DNA from: Limnanthes douglasii subsp. nivea
Taxonomy: Eukaryota > Streptophyta > Magnoliopsida > Brassicales > Limnanthaceae
Direction of reading: 5' to 3'
Length of the DNA stretch: 64,000 bases
Assembly: GCA_036936605.1 (NCBI GenBank)
Contig: JAUPFV010000002.1
Coordinates: 221,867,046 to 221,931,045 of the forward strand
Below, in pieces: positions 24,378 to 35,410 of this stretch. The stretch's first letter is position 1, and each line of letters starts with the position of its first letter. Below the pieces are notes generated by a model. That model did not search any database. It had not been told where the DNA came from and worked only from the letters and a program-made list of their open reading frames with translations. The translations under genes and the position numbers were made by a program.

Positions 24378-24399
24378 TTCTCTCTCTCTCTCTCTCTCT
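24378..24399. repeat. (TC)n microsatellite
   Basis: About ten CT units in a row. A C9-10 run lies nearby at about 24244-24253. Confidence 0.85.
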
Positions 24400-24626
24400 T
24401 ATACTGGACCTGTCTTTTTCAAATTGTTTCATCTCCTAACATACATGATTTTTTTTGTAACATGACCGTCTCCTATTTTCATATTATTTTAACTCAAAAC
24501 TTTCCCAAACTTAATTTTACCCATTTTTATACTTTTATATTGTAAATCAGTTCGCCCAATACCTATGACCACCGAGATTTTTGTTGTTAAAATCGTCCAC
24601 TATGTTTCTCAATTCGAACACTTGGC

Positions 24627-24645
24627 AATGTTAACTCTCATCACG
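24627..24645. repeat. Target-site duplication, left copy (SINE)
   Basis: AATGTTAACTCTCATCACG, 19 bp, repeated exactly at 24862-24880. Confidence 0.95.
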
Positions 24646-24861
24646 CCCCCAAGGGGGTAGCCGAGTTGGTTGAGTAAAGCATACTTGTGACCAAATGTCA
24701 TGAGTTTGAGTCCATCTTCATACACTTTCTCAGCTGAGCCTGTCACCTTGTGTGGTTTACCTTTTGGCGTTGGTTTGCAGGCTATTGTGTCAGACTGAGG
24801 GTTTACCCTGTGCGCACTCATTGCACTATGAGTAGCGGCTGCGGGTTCCCTCCGGAAAAAA
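24646..24861 (+). mobile_element. tRNA-derived SINE
   Basis: A 216-bp unit lies between perfect 19-bp duplications. Its head has RNA polymerase III promoter boxes: box A TAGCCGAGTTGG at 24658-24669 and box B GAGTTTGAGTCC at 24702-24713, spaced as in tRNA genes. The 3' part contains GCGGGTTCCCTCCGG and ends in A7-8. It has no ORF of its own; the antisense open frame across it is fortuitous. It depends on a LINE reverse transcriptase for movement. The exact duplication implies a fairly young insertion into the older LINE remnant. Confidence 0.95.
24658..24713 (+). promoter_or_regulatory. Internal Pol III promoter (A and B boxes) of the SINE
   Basis: Box A TAGCCGAGTTGG and box B GAGTTTGAGTCC are close to the tRNA consensus. 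Box B has T for C in the GGTTCGA core, so strength is uncertain. Confidence 0.8.
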
Positions 24862-24880
24862 AATGTTAACTCTCATCACG
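24862..24880. repeat. Target-site duplication, right copy (SINE)
   Basis: Exact copy of 24627-24645 directly after the A-tail. Confidence 0.95.
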
Positions 24881-25640
24881 AACCGAGATAATCTGTTAGT
24901 AGGCTCGTCGATATATAACGCCCTAAACCGTGAGCCATTCCATTCTACTGGCCCATTTTGACCATCACTCAAACTAGCTTAATTCAAAGATTTTGTTCAA
25001 TAAATATAAATCCTATTCCGCTTAACCGTCATCCAATCGCTAAAAAAGACTCATCCTCTATCATGATATCCCTGTTTCACCCCATCTACTACACAATTAT
25101 CCTTATCCACCACTATAGTATTATAAAGGGTAATTTTCTTTTTGATGAAGAAAGCACTACACTCAAAACAAATCATTTGCAATCCCTCATACTCTACAAT
25201 ATATGTTTCATTTTCCAATGTGGATTTTCAAAACCAATGGATTATCCAAATTAATCTTCACCGCTAGTCTTTCATAGTTTCCTATTTTTCTCATCTTAGC
25301 TAATATGCCAATTATAACTATTTTTCCAATCAAATCACCTATATTCCTCAAAATACAAGACGTATAGTTTTGCATCCCGACATTAGAAATACTCACCCAA
25401 ACAATCGTAGTGGTAATATAGTCCACTTCAGGCCTAAAATCCGAAGTTCGTTCCCAAACTATAAGATAATAGTCAAGTATCATCCTCGACCCACCCAATA
25501 ATGCAAAATTAAGATCTCATACAACCGAAAACTTAGGCGTGAAATATCCGAATCCAGCGTCCAACATCCACAACTTCAAACATTCTTGTATGAGTCTAGA
25601 TTTGTTTCAATTTAGTAATTAAATAATTGTATCCAACAAT

Positions 25641-26388
25641 ACGTTCCAATAGTCTTACTACCACTGTATTCCTCAACAATTCAATCTCATCAATATCATC
25701 TATATAGCGCATTACTTAGGGAAACTCATGTTTCTTAATAAACACATCATCTTCTACTTTCGACATAAAATCTCTTTCGTTAAAATTTTAATCAACAATC
25801 ACGTGAATAACTAAAATATTACATGTGAGAATTGTAAGTGTTTTGATCAGTGGGTTACCAACACTTTAGGATCCCAACACTTTAGGATCAAATCTTTTTC
25901 GATATTTTTTAGTATTTTTAAACCAACATTAAAATCAATTTTATTTAATATTTATATTGTAAACTATATTATTATCTATATTCAACGTACTAACGGCTTT
26001 AAAATGTTAGATGCAATTTCTAAAACTGCACGATATTTATCCAGTGTGATAATTCGTCGAACATTCAAATTAAAAAATATGTTACAACTTAGATAAATAA
26101 ATGTACTAATGCCAAAATCTTACACAAACTCGTACTAGCTTTCTTATAATTGGATATGTTAATAATAAATGAAACACAAATAGTTTTCTAAAGTTATCGG
26201 GAAACCAAAAGAAAGGGCAAGTGCGTAAAAGCAACTCCACATTTAAAAGCAATAGATAATTCAAATTTCTTCTATTTTTATTCTCGTCTCTACGCCACCA
26301 TTACTCAATTCACTTTTAACAATTTCCAACAAATACCGATCTTTTCTTTATCTAAAAGCGAGAAAGTTCATCACCATTGTGTAAAAAA
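25641..26388 (+). promoter_or_regulatory. Upstream region of the DUF3700 gene
   Basis: No coding sequence or recognisable repeat. The pyrimidine-rich stretch at about 26265-26360 just before the start codon resembles a plant 5' UTR. I could not single out a convincing TATA box. Confidence 0.35.
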
Positions 26389-28569
26389 ATGTTGGCAGTC
26401 TTTGACAAATCGGTAGGGAAGAGCCCAGCAGCATTAGAAACCCCAGATAGAGAATCACCCTGTGCACTTAAAGAAGGGTTTTTGGCTAATCACTTTGCCT
26501 CTGTTCATCAAAACGCTGTTAATCTCAATCTTGGCTCTTCTGGGTTCATCTCTTACTCCCTTAAATATAATCCATTTCTCCCTAGGTAATCATAAAACTA
26601 ACTATCATTACTTAGTTACACGATCTATGTTCTATATGTTATGTGTTTTCATAAGATGCTTTACTTCTTTTGTGTTATTGTTTGATCTTGGTCTTGTCTC
26701 TTGTGTGTTTAATTGGACGAGTGGGGTTCTTCTTATTTCTATGTTGATTTCACATTTTAATAATATTATTTATTGTTATTTATTTATTTATTTATTATTC
26801 TTTTGATCTTTGATCTTTTGTGGGTCTAAGCTTTATTTTGATGGCTTGATCTTGTTTTGGTTTAATAGGAAAATCTATTTTTTTTTTGTTTTCCTAATCT
26901 TTCTTTAATGATGGTTCTGTAGTTAGTTTAAGTCTATGTTTGAGTGATCTATTCAAATAATATTGTTAGTTCTAAAATGATCTTTCTTTACTTGATGGAT
27001 CTTGTTGATATATAATTTTGGATTTATTTTATATAAGGAGGGGCACATGCCATGTTTTAATCTTTGATTCTGGTTCTTTCTACTCTGATGAGGTTGCTAA
27101 TGTTTTAATTTAGTCAATTCTCAGTATCAATTTACTATCTATAGTCATGCATACTTAGAGATATTTGATTTGTTAAAGGGCAAGGTCTCTTCAGTTATAA
27201 AGTTTTGAAATAAATTTTTATATATACAATCAATCCCTATATGAATGGAGAAGTTCAATCACTTGGATCTAATAGTTGTGTGATCCTATTTCAGATTATT
27301 TGCTGGGGTTGATGATATATTCTGCTTATTTCAAGGACACATTGAGAACGTTGCGGTTCTTAAGCAACAATACGGATTGACCAAATCTGCTAACGAAGCA
27401 ATAATAGTTATTGAAGCTTATAGAACTCTAAGAGATCGGGGTCCTTATCGTGCTGATCAAGTCGTTAGGGAATTTCAAGGGAAGTTTGCATTTACACTTT
27501 ACGACAGCTCTACCAGCACTGTGTTTCTGGCTACTGTAAGAAAAAATTATCGTTTTTTCTATAAAAAAGTTGGATGTGGCTGGAATGAGATGTAAATAAT
27601 TGAATGTTTTTTTTTTTGCAGGATGCTGATGCAAGTGTAGCTTTCTTCTGGGGAACTGATGCTGAAGGACATCTCGTTATATCAGATGATGCTGGTATTA
27701 TGCAAAAGGGTTGTGGGAAGTCTTATGCACCGTTCCCCAAAGGTATGAGTAGAGTTTTGTATCAGAAAATGGATGGTTAACGGTTATAATGAGGGAGGTT
27801 TGGATTTGAGGCGAATATTTGGTTATTCAAGCTCAATTTTATTTGGTACGGCTTGAACTCTTAAATCTGAGCTCGAGTTGAGCCGGTGTATTGAGAATTA
27901 TAAGTCTTTTATACTATATAGATTTTTAACTGTATTATATGTTAATGCTATAAGAGTCTAACTCCTGACATAGAATATCAAGCTGTTCATGTATAGCTTG
28001 TGTCATGTGAAAATGTTTAAGCTCAGCTAGGTAAGAATTTTTGGATGACGCGTTGTTAGCCTAACCTAAAAATACTGTACCTTATGGTTATAATACGGTC
28101 CAGCCGCGGATCTACAAAGGGGCAAGCGGGGGCAGCCGCCCCCGGCTTACCCCACCTCAACCTCCATATCTCCTCCTCTTCCCAGCCCCGCCCAAACTAG
28201 TTTTTTGCTCGTAAACCTTAGAGCCAAAGAAGAGAGTTATGACTCTGAACAGCCTTAATCAAGTCAAAATGTATGTTGGCTTGTTAACTGCACCTTAGTA
28301 AGGTGACAGGTTTGCGATCAGAGCTTAGAACTTATAGATGGGGGTTTAATATTCTCCCTTTGCTGTTTATGGCAGGATGTTTCTTTACATCTACTGGAGG
28401 TTTAAGGAGCTATGAGCACCCTTTGCACGAGGTGAAGCCTGTACCAAGGGTGGACAGTTCGGGTCAGGTTTGTGGTGCGACGTTCAAGGTCGATGCACAA
28501 GTTAAGAAACCACCAAGTTCTAGCATACCTAGAGTTGGGAGCGAACAAAACTGGTCCGGACAAATCTGA
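26389..28569 (+). CDS. TSJT1: Stem-specific protein TSJT1-like (Wali7/DUF3700, YGL and LRDR motifs), four exons
   Basis: Exons are 26389-26585, 27295-27535, 27622-27742 and 28376-28569. They join in frame to 753 nt, giving 250 residues, the usual size for this family, and every intron is GT-AG. The start MLAVFDKSVG and end NWSGQI match family termini. QQYGLTK and AYRTLRDRGPY are the YGL and LRDR motifs; FFWGTDAEGHLV and PFPKGCFFTSTGGLRS follow. The family (Arabidopsis AILP1 and relatives; aluminium-, auxin- or dormancy-linked) has a class II glutamine amidotransferase-like fold but starts Met-Leu instead of with a catalytic Cys, so enzymatic activity is not expected. Function in the cell is poorly known. 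It is the only apparently intact host gene here and carries a transposon end in intron 3. Confidence 0.95.
28101..28200. mobile_element. Terminal fragment of a DNA transposon in intron 3
   Basis: CAGCCGCGGATCTAC is followed by GC-rich sequence with GGGGGCAGCCGCCCCC, a sharp break from the AT-rich intron. It resembles the end of the 35411-36282 element (CAGTGGCGGA.. with G/C runs). Only one end is visible, so this is a partial copy. Confidence 0.5.
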
Positions 28570-28923
28570 AGCCGTGTCTTTATATCATTACTGTTATCTT
28601 GTGGGTGTTATTACATACATTACTCTATTTCTTGTCTCGTTTCTTTCTTCGGAGTTAAGATTTCAGAACTTGACTGTCATCGGTATTTTCTAAGAGTTGT
28701 TTTAACATCTTTCATGCCGCACTATGCCTTAAGCACGGTTGTAATAAGAATATAGACATGTCCCTCTCATTCATTTGATTTAGAAGAATACTAGTGCTAT
28801 TTCTGTAATAACAATGTTTAAACACTCAACTTCTATAACACTTGTCTTGAAAACAGTTGATTATTATCATATATACTGAAATCGCGTAAACTTCAGAATT
28901 TCTATAGGAATGACAATTAGAAT
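28570..28923 (+). other. 3' flank of the DUF3700 gene
   Basis: Presumed 3' UTR and flank with no ORF of note. AATAAG-type sequences near 28742 could serve for polyadenylation. Confidence 0.4.
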
Positions 28924-29169
28924 CAGGGCTGTTATGGGTCTAAACCGGCCGACCACTAAGCTTATCGGTTCGGATAGGAGCGGTTTTGATTTTGTTATTC
29001 GGAACTGAATAACCGGAATTTGTGTGAATCGGTCTGCTCTTGGTTCCCGTTTGGTAAAAAAAAAGTTAACTAAATTTTAATTAAATTTGCATTTAAAATA
29101 AAAATAAATGATTTTTGATTTTTTATTGATCAATACAAAATATTTATTTGGATAATATAAGATATAAAA
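28924..29169. repeat. GGTTCGG-rich repeat, left part (interrupted by LINE D)
   Basis: CAGGGCTGTTATGGG opens a stretch rich in CGGTT and AACCGG words followed by AT-rich DNA. It includes AAGCTTATCGGTTCGGA (28958-28974), found inverted at 37771-37787. LINE D is inserted in this unit at 29169/29170. The right part resumes at 34953. Confidence 0.5.
29154..29169. repeat. Target-site duplication, left copy (LINE D)
   Basis: AATATAAGATATAAAA, 16 bp, repeated exactly at 34937-34952. Confidence 0.92.
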
Positions 29170-29338
29170 GATCCTTCCTTGATTATCGGAAGGGAAGAAT
29201 GAGGCTGCCTTCTCTCTCAAGAAAGCATCAAGAACAAGAACTTTTTCTTAACCTTTAAGAAACGTCCCTTTCTCGCTGGTCTTCTGTCCAGATTATAGAA
29301 GCATTCAGTCTACGTTTGTGGATGGTCGCTGTGTAAAC

Positions 29339-30619
29339 ATGGAGTTGCAAGATAGCGCTGTTTTTCCTCCTTTGAAAAATACAACAATTAATTCCCAAGA
29401 TGCTGCAACGAAACGTCTATACTCTGATGTTGTTAGGACGAAGGTAGTGATTTCAAAGTTTAAATCTGAAAGGGTCATCTTGCATTCTGATCATAATGAG
29501 ATAAGATTCTCAAATCAAGTAAAAACTGACCTTTGTAATCAGTCAAGAACAACTCTTGTTGTTAAATTTAATGAAGGCATTCCTAAGAGGCAAGCATTTC
29601 AAACGTTTCTTGAATCTTTCAAGTTCAAAGGAGTGTATACCTACGTAACGATTGACTCTAGGCAGATCCTGGTCGAATTCTCTGTACTGGAGGATGCGGG
29701 AAGACTCTGGGTAAGCAGATTTTGGAAGGTCGATGGAAAATTGATGCGAGTCATCAAATGGTGTCCACAAAGCTCAAGGAATTTCGAGTGTCCAGTGGCT
29801 CTTTTGTGGGTTCGATTTGAGAAACTGCCAGAGTTCATGTATAACAGTTCAGTGATTCAAGTTCTGGCTTCTTCTCTTGGTTTGGTTCACCATGTTGTGG
29901 TCCCTGAGGTGAATAGGGCCAAATGGAATGCTTGTTTTGCACTAATTGAGATTGACGTCTCTGGTATTCTTAAAAGAAAGATGAAGGTGTGCTTTGGTGA
30001 TGGGAAGGATTTCTTTATTAATGTAAGCTATAAGAATGTACCAGGTTATTGCAAGCTATGTCACCATATTGGGCATGAAGATGTTAAATGTAAAAAGAAC
30101 TCAACTCAGGAATCTAAGAATGAACAAGAAACTGTTGATATTATTGAAAGATCTGTTGAACAGAAAGAGTCTTTACAAGAAGTGAACAAGATTAATAAAG
30201 ATCCTAAGACTACAAAGGTTGAATCTTTTGCACATGTATACAAAAGAAAGCTCAAATCAATTGTTACAAAGAAAGATAGGTCTCATGTTTCATGTCCTTC
30301 TACTAGTGTGGGCAGCCCGGTGAAAGAAAGATCTGTATCCATCAATGATCCCGATATCATAAGTGCTCTTCAGAACCTTGAGGAGGAGGAGCATCGTCTG
30401 GAAAGGAACAACTCACAGGTTTCTCCTCGATGTAGAAGGGTTGGCAGTTACAATCCATCACCAAGGGCTAGCTCAAATAGTTTTGAGCAAGATTTTGAGA
30501 CTGTCATTTCCAGGAAAATAAGATCCGCAAACAAGAATGGTAACTCAAAAAGTCTGACTATTAACTCTCTTAAGAAGAGAGAAAGGGTATCAAAAAACTA
30601 TGCATCTGATAATGATTAA
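29339..30619 (+). CDS. LINE D ORF1: gag-like RNA-binding protein (DUF4283, CCHC knuckle)
   Basis: A 426-residue intact frame. ATG 29339 (MELQDSAVFPPLKN) is chosen because the upstream part of the open frame has only a GTG; a four-codon upstream ORF (ATG 29322) precedes it. The DUF4283 region covers roughly residues 70-225 (RTTLVVKFNEGIPKRQAF, LLWVRFEKLPEFMYNSS, NACFALIEIDVSG). A complete knuckle CKLCHHIGHEDVKC is at residues 238-251 (30050-30091). The rest is a charged, serine-rich tail. In this family the protein coats element RNA to form a ribonucleoprotein. The stop overlaps the ORF2 start by eight bases. Confidence 0.9.
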   Translation: MELQDSAVFPPLKNTTINSQDAATKRLYSDVVRTKVVISKFKSERVILHSDHNEIRFSNQVKTDLCNQSRTTLVVKFNEGIPKRQAFQTFLESFKFKGVYTYVTIDSRQILVEFSVLEDAGRLWVSRFWKVDGKLMRVIKWCPQSSRNFECPVALLWVRFEKLPEFMYNSSVIQVLASSLGLVHHVVVPEVNRAKWNACFALIEIDVSGILKRKMKVCFGDGKDFFINVSYKNVPGYCKLCHHIGHEDVKCKKNSTQESKNEQETVDIIERSVEQKESLQEVNKINKDPKTTKVESFAHVYKRKLKSIVTKKDRSHVSCPSTSVGSPVKERSVSINDPDIISALQNLEEEEHRLERNNSQVSPRCRRVGSYNPSPRASSNSFEQDFETVISRKIRSANKNGNSKSLTINSLKKRERVSKNYASDND

Positions 30620-33600
30620 ATACATTAGTTGGAATACGCGTGGGGTTAATAATAATCCTACAATGGCTAGGCTTAAGTTTATTGTTAAAAAAGAGAATGT
30701 AAAAATGGTAACTATCCAGGAACCAATGGCAATGATTGATAAGTTAGAACTGGTGGCAAGACAAATTGGCTTTGAGAACTTTGCTGCTAATACATCTAAC
30801 AAAATATGGCTATTCTGGTCCAATGAAGTTAGCATTTCAGTCATTGATGACCAGGATCAGTTTTTACATGTTAAGATAAATCATGCGTCTTTAAATTGCT
30901 GTTTCACTTCTGTGTATGCAAAAAATTTGAAAGTACAGAGAAGGTTGCTTTGGAGTCAGCTTAACAACATTACCTGTGACATACCTTGGATATTAGCTGG
31001 GGATTTTAACACTACAAGATGCCCTGATGATCAGCTCCACTGCTTGAATTATGATGGTGCAAGTGCTGAGGACTTCAATGAGTTCATAAGGCTCTGTGAT
31101 TTGGAGGTACCTGCTCACAGTGGATCACGTTATACCTGGAGCAACAACAGCAACTGGAAGAGATTAGACTGGGTATTGCACAATCAAAATATGCTTAATA
31201 ACTTAAGCATACAGGTTTGTCACATGGTCAGAACTTGTTCTGACCATGCACCTATACTAATCTCTATTACTAAAGATTCTAACATGATATCTAATAAAAA
31301 GAAGGGTTCCTTTAAATTCATCAATGCCTGGGCAAATCACCCTGACTTCATGTCTAGTGTAAGTCAGAACTGGTCCATACACTGTAATGGTGAGGACAGT
31401 ACCATTTTTTGGTACAAATTGAAAAGACTGAAAAAGCATTTAAAAAGTTGGAATTTCACAATTTTTGGAAACATTTTTAATAGGGTCAAAGATGCTATTG
31501 CTGAAGTTGAAAACTGTGAGTTTATTCATCAAACTAATAATGATAAATTTTCTAAATCAAAGCTGTCTAATGCCAATAACATTCTCATTCTTGCTTTGAA
31601 AGATGAGGAATGCTATTGGAAACAGAAATGTTTTAACTCTTGGTTAAGTGACTGTGATGGAAATACCAAACTCTATCACAGTTATGTAAATAAGAAGAGA
31701 AAGAAAAATTTTATCGCAGGAATAAAAGACAATGAAGTTTGGCTTACTAACCAAAATGATATTGCTTCTTCTGCTGTGACCCATTTCAAAATGATCCTCT
31801 CAAATGAACCTGATAATAGTAGTATTGTTAGTGATCATGAATCTATATTAAACAATATCCCAAAAATTGTTACAAACAATGATAATGTTGAGATTGCTAA
31901 GCTTATAACTATTGAAGAAGTTAGAACTGTCATAAACGAAATGAAGAAAGACCGTGCACCAGGAACAGATGGTTTTAACACTTTCTTCCTAAAACATTGT
32001 TGGGAAATAATAAAACATGATCTTTGCAAAGCTCTAAATGCATACCTTTCTGGTAGAGCTATTCCAAAGGGAGTGTTTGCAACTGGGATTGTGCTGGTCC
32101 CCAAAGTGGCTAACCCTATTACCTGGAATAATTACAGACCTTTGAGTATGTGCACCATTATGAATAGACTGATCTCTGCCCTCATTAATAGGAGAATCTC
32201 TTGTATTCTCCCTAGAATTGTATCTAGAGGGCAGTGTGCATTTGTAAAAGACAGACTTATACATGAGAATGTTTTAGTTATAAAAGAAATGTTACATAAT
32301 ATTAGTAGGAAGCCTTCAAAAGGCAATATTATTTTGCAACTAGACATGACAAAGGCGTTTGACAGGATGTCACACTCCTTTGTCATAAAAACACTAAAAT
32401 GTTTTGGTTTTTCTGAAGGCATTGTGTCTTTGATTTATAAATTGATTTCTAATGTTATGCTATCTGTCCTAATTAATGGGACATGTTCAGGGTATTTTCC
32501 ACAGAAAACTGGATTAAGGCAAGGAGATCCTTTATCTCCTTGTCTATTTATTCTGGCAGAGGAAGCACTTTTGAGGGGTCTGGAGAATCTTTATGCTTCT
32601 AATAACTCTATGCAGTTCTATATTAAATCGGGATACATCTTACCTTCTCTAGCCTTTGGAGATGATGTAGTTGTATTCACTAACAGCTCTCCATTGTCAA
32701 TCAAAAGCTTGAGTAACCTGCTCACCAAATACCAACTTGAGTCTGGACAACTGATAAACATAGACAAGACAAAAGTAATTACCTCAAAAAGATGCTCTAG
32801 GGCTAATGCTGCCAGGATTCATGCAACCATGGGATTCAAGACTGAAAATGCACCTTTCTGCTATCTGGGGATTACTATTGCTGCTAACAACAAAGGAAAG
32901 CATTACTCTCCCCTCTTATCTAAAATACTGAATAAAATAAATGAATGGGATTTAAAGAACCTGTCTTATAGTGGCAGATTGTCACTTATAAGACATGCTC
33001 TTTATCCCATAATCGTTTTCTGGATGCAAAACAGTAGGATACCAAATAACATTCTGAACAAAATTGAAATTTATTTAAATAAATTTATTTGGAGGTCAAA
33101 GGTAAATGAGGGTGCAATGCACTGGTCTGGATGGAAAAACATATGTAAGCCCTTTGGCGAGAGTGGTTTGAACATTAAACTACTGTCTGACATACAGCTT
33201 TCATTTGCTTACAAACTATGGTATTGCTTTAGAAAAGGGAACTCCATTTGGTCTGAGTTACTATCTAAAATATACTGTGTTGAGAGGCACCCTCTCAATG
33301 CTAAGTGTGGAGTCAATGAATCCATTGTGTGGAAGAGCTTATGCTCTGTTAGAGATAAGGCAGAGCAGTTTATTCAGTTGAATGTAGGCTGTGGGAATGT
33401 AGATTTCTGGAGAGACTCATGGCACAAGATGCCTCCTATAATTTCTGCTCAAAACTTGTGGTATTTACCAGCAAAAGTTAAAACATTTTGGGTAAATGAA
33501 AGCTGAGACTCCATTCTATTATCCTCACTGTCTCATGAAAGACAGCAACACATAAAAAGTGTTAAAATCATTCATGATAAGGAGGACAGCATAGTATGGA

Positions 33601-34680
33601 GTTTATCAAAAGACAAGAATTTTTGTACAAAAACCACTTGGGAAAGCATCAGGAAAAAAACCAACAGTGTTCTTTTTTAAAAGGATTTGGCATAGCTTTA
33701 TACCAACTAAGTTTTCATTCCTTAGCTGGAGGATTCTTAAGAACTATTTACCTATTGACAGCATTCTCCTTAAAAAGCATTTCATTATAGTTTCAAAGTG
33801 CCAGTTTTGCTGCAATTGTGAAGACTTAACACACCTCTTCATCAATTGTAGCTATGCCTGGCACTTATGGAACTACTATGGAATTTTGTTTAAAATCCCA
33901 GTAAGGAGGCATATGAGTTTCAGACACATGTATTTGGTTTGGTTTAAATCTACATACAATAAGTTTCATGTTACCCACATTGTCCCACAACTGATAGTAT
34001 GGACGATTTGGCGTAACAGAAACCATTGTAAGTTCGATAAGGCAATAGACAGTTTTAGTAGTGTTGTGAATAGAATTAACAGACTAATCCTAGGTATTGA
34101 CTCGAAACTTAGATCTAAGCATTGGGTTAATGTTGAAGATGCAGGTTTAAAACTTGGTGTTCTATCTATTAGCAAGAGAAAGGCGGCTTACCGGAGTTGG
34201 AGAGCACCTGTCCAGGGCAGACTGAAAATCAATTGACGGGGCTTGCGACTTTTCTGGTGAATCTTCAGGAGGTCTTATCGTCCGGGATCACATGGGACGC
34301 TGTATAGAAGGTGCAGGATTCGTCTTTGGCAAACTTAGTCCGATTCAAGCAGAAATGCGTTCCCTAATGGAAGCACTCTTGCTATGCCATAAGAGAGGAT
34401 GGAGACAGGTCGACATCGAGCTGAATAGTCTCCGGTCTACAACATCTCGTCAGGAGGCCCGTCTCACTGTCAAGGTGTTGAGTTGTGTAAAGCTCTGCTC
34501 CTCCCCTCCATGAAGATCAGTCATGTCTCCAGAATGGTAAACACGGCGGCGGATTGGATTTCGAAGCAATCTCTGGTCGTGAGAAAGAATTGGGGTTTTA
34601 AGAGCCATGAAATCTCAAACTCTCTTCTAGCTATTCTGGTGCTCGAAAGCTTGGGAGTAGGATACATAGATCCTGGTTAG
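30612..34680 (+). pseudogene. LINE D ORF2: endonuclease-RT-zf-RVT-RNase H, recently broken
   Basis: ATG 30612 (MIKYISWNTRG) lies inside the end of ORF1. Open to TGA 33504-33506, about 964 codons. Endonuclease residues are present: IQEPMAM, ILAGDFNT, RLDWVLHN and RTCSDHAPIL. RT motifs: QLDMTKAFDRMSH (A, near 32340), GLRQGDPLSP (B, near 32515) and FGDD at 32655-32666 (C; usual FADD). Past the TGA (likely from TGG, Trp) the frame goes on, shifts at an A7 run near 33655, gives the zinc finger CQFCCNCEDLTH near 33800, breaks again at about 34236 where two bases seem missing, and ends with RNase H (GESSGGLIVRD, QAEMRSLMEA, NTAADWISKQ) at TAG 34678-34680. Few lesions suggest youth. Confidence 0.9.
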
Positions 34681-34936
34681 GGTTTATGGGTAGCTATGGT
34701 GTTTTTTCGGCTTCGAAAGAGAGAAGGCAGCTAGATTCAGATGAAATTAGGGTTTCAGATTAGGAATCTACTGTTTGATTGGACATTAGGGTTTGTTTTG
34801 ACCTGTTTGTCTCATAGCCTTGTAATTGGGCCTATTTTGACTCTTTCATGGCCTGCATTAGCTTAGGGCCTTGTATGTACTGGTTTTGGTTTTATATTAA
34901 TTCAGGAGTATTGCTAAAGAAAAAAAAAATAAAAAA

Positions 34937-34952
34937 AATATAAGATATAAAA
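34937..34952. repeat. Target-site duplication, right copy (LINE D)
   Basis: Exact copy of 29154-29169 after the A-rich tail. Confidence 0.92.
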
Positions 34953-35350
34953 AAACAACTACATAAAGAACAAAAGGATTTTCATGGTTTTATAGGTTGG
35001 ATTTCGTATCCTTTCTACATATGAAAAACAAACTAAATAAAAAACAAAAGCTTTGAACGGTTTTATGAATTAGATCTCGATTCCCAGATTTAGTGATTTT
35101 ATCGGTTGGTTTGGGTATCGGTTTACCAATATTACTGATTTTGTTCCAATTTGCTTCCATTAATTCTTCCCGTTCACTGGTTGCCTTGGTTTATGATAGG
35201 AAATGTGATTTTATGGTTGGTTTCCTCTACCAATTTTACCAATTTTGTTCCAATTCGTTCTTCCGGTTTACTGGTTGCTTTGGTTTTTAGTAGGAAATTG
35301 ATTAATAGGAGTGTTAAGATTCGATCCGATTTTTATAAAACCGTATTCTT
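34953..35350. repeat. Right part of the interrupted GGTT-rich repeat, with internal tandem duplication
   Basis: Rich in GGTTT and CCGGTTTACTGG words. A unit of about 100 bp is repeated: TTTTGTTCCAATT, then a CACTGG or TACTGG word, then TTGCYTTGGTTT and TAGGAAAT, at about 35138-35204 and 35237-35297. I cannot define the end of the host element. Confidence 0.5.
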
Positions 35351-35410
35351 CTTTATAAAGAACTGACCCTAAATAAGATAAAGTGAGCAGTAGTAAATTA
35401 AATGAATAAA

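Larger units (their letters stand above)
23640..25640 (-). pseudogene. Older LINE remnant: ORF1 (DUF4283, zinc knuckle) and ORF2 endonuclease start
   Basis: Minus-strand ORF1 is seen from about 25600 (KLWMLDAGFGYFTPKFSV, NFALLGGSRMILDYYLIV) through 25498-25208 (TTTIVWVSISNVG, LAVKINLDNPLVLKIHIG), the common plant LINE DUF4283 layout. It is followed at 25206-25110 by EYEGLQMICFECSAFF, a half knuckle. A SINE interrupts the gap at 24646-24861. ORF2 begins near 23890 (NVLVWNFHGE, then VIVEPKVSGNKTNEIIHSF) and stops being recognisable near 23640, where LINE E takes over. The subfamily differs from LINEs B to D. Confidence 0.7.
29170..34936 (+). mobile_element. LINE D: full-length L1-clade LINE with RNase H
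   Basis: A 5,767-bp insertion between perfect 16-bp duplications, with a 5' UTR of about 170 bp, an intact ORF1, ORF2 with a few lesions late in the frame, a 3' UTR and an A-rich tail. It is the best preserved LINE in the window and the source, or sister, of the partial copy at 39302-43330. Confidence 0.95.

Noticed and set aside
24163..24465. 100-codon plus-strand ORF
   Set aside because: It covers a poly(C) run and a CT microsatellite and has no recognised motif. It lies antisense to an old LINE.
24646..24720. Possible tRNA gene
   Set aside because: The A and B boxes belong to a SINE head with an A-tail and target duplications. I see no acceptor stem pairing or anticodon arm to support a tRNA.
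24609..24821. 70-codon minus-strand ORF
   Set aside because: It is the antisense of the SINE, with no protein features.
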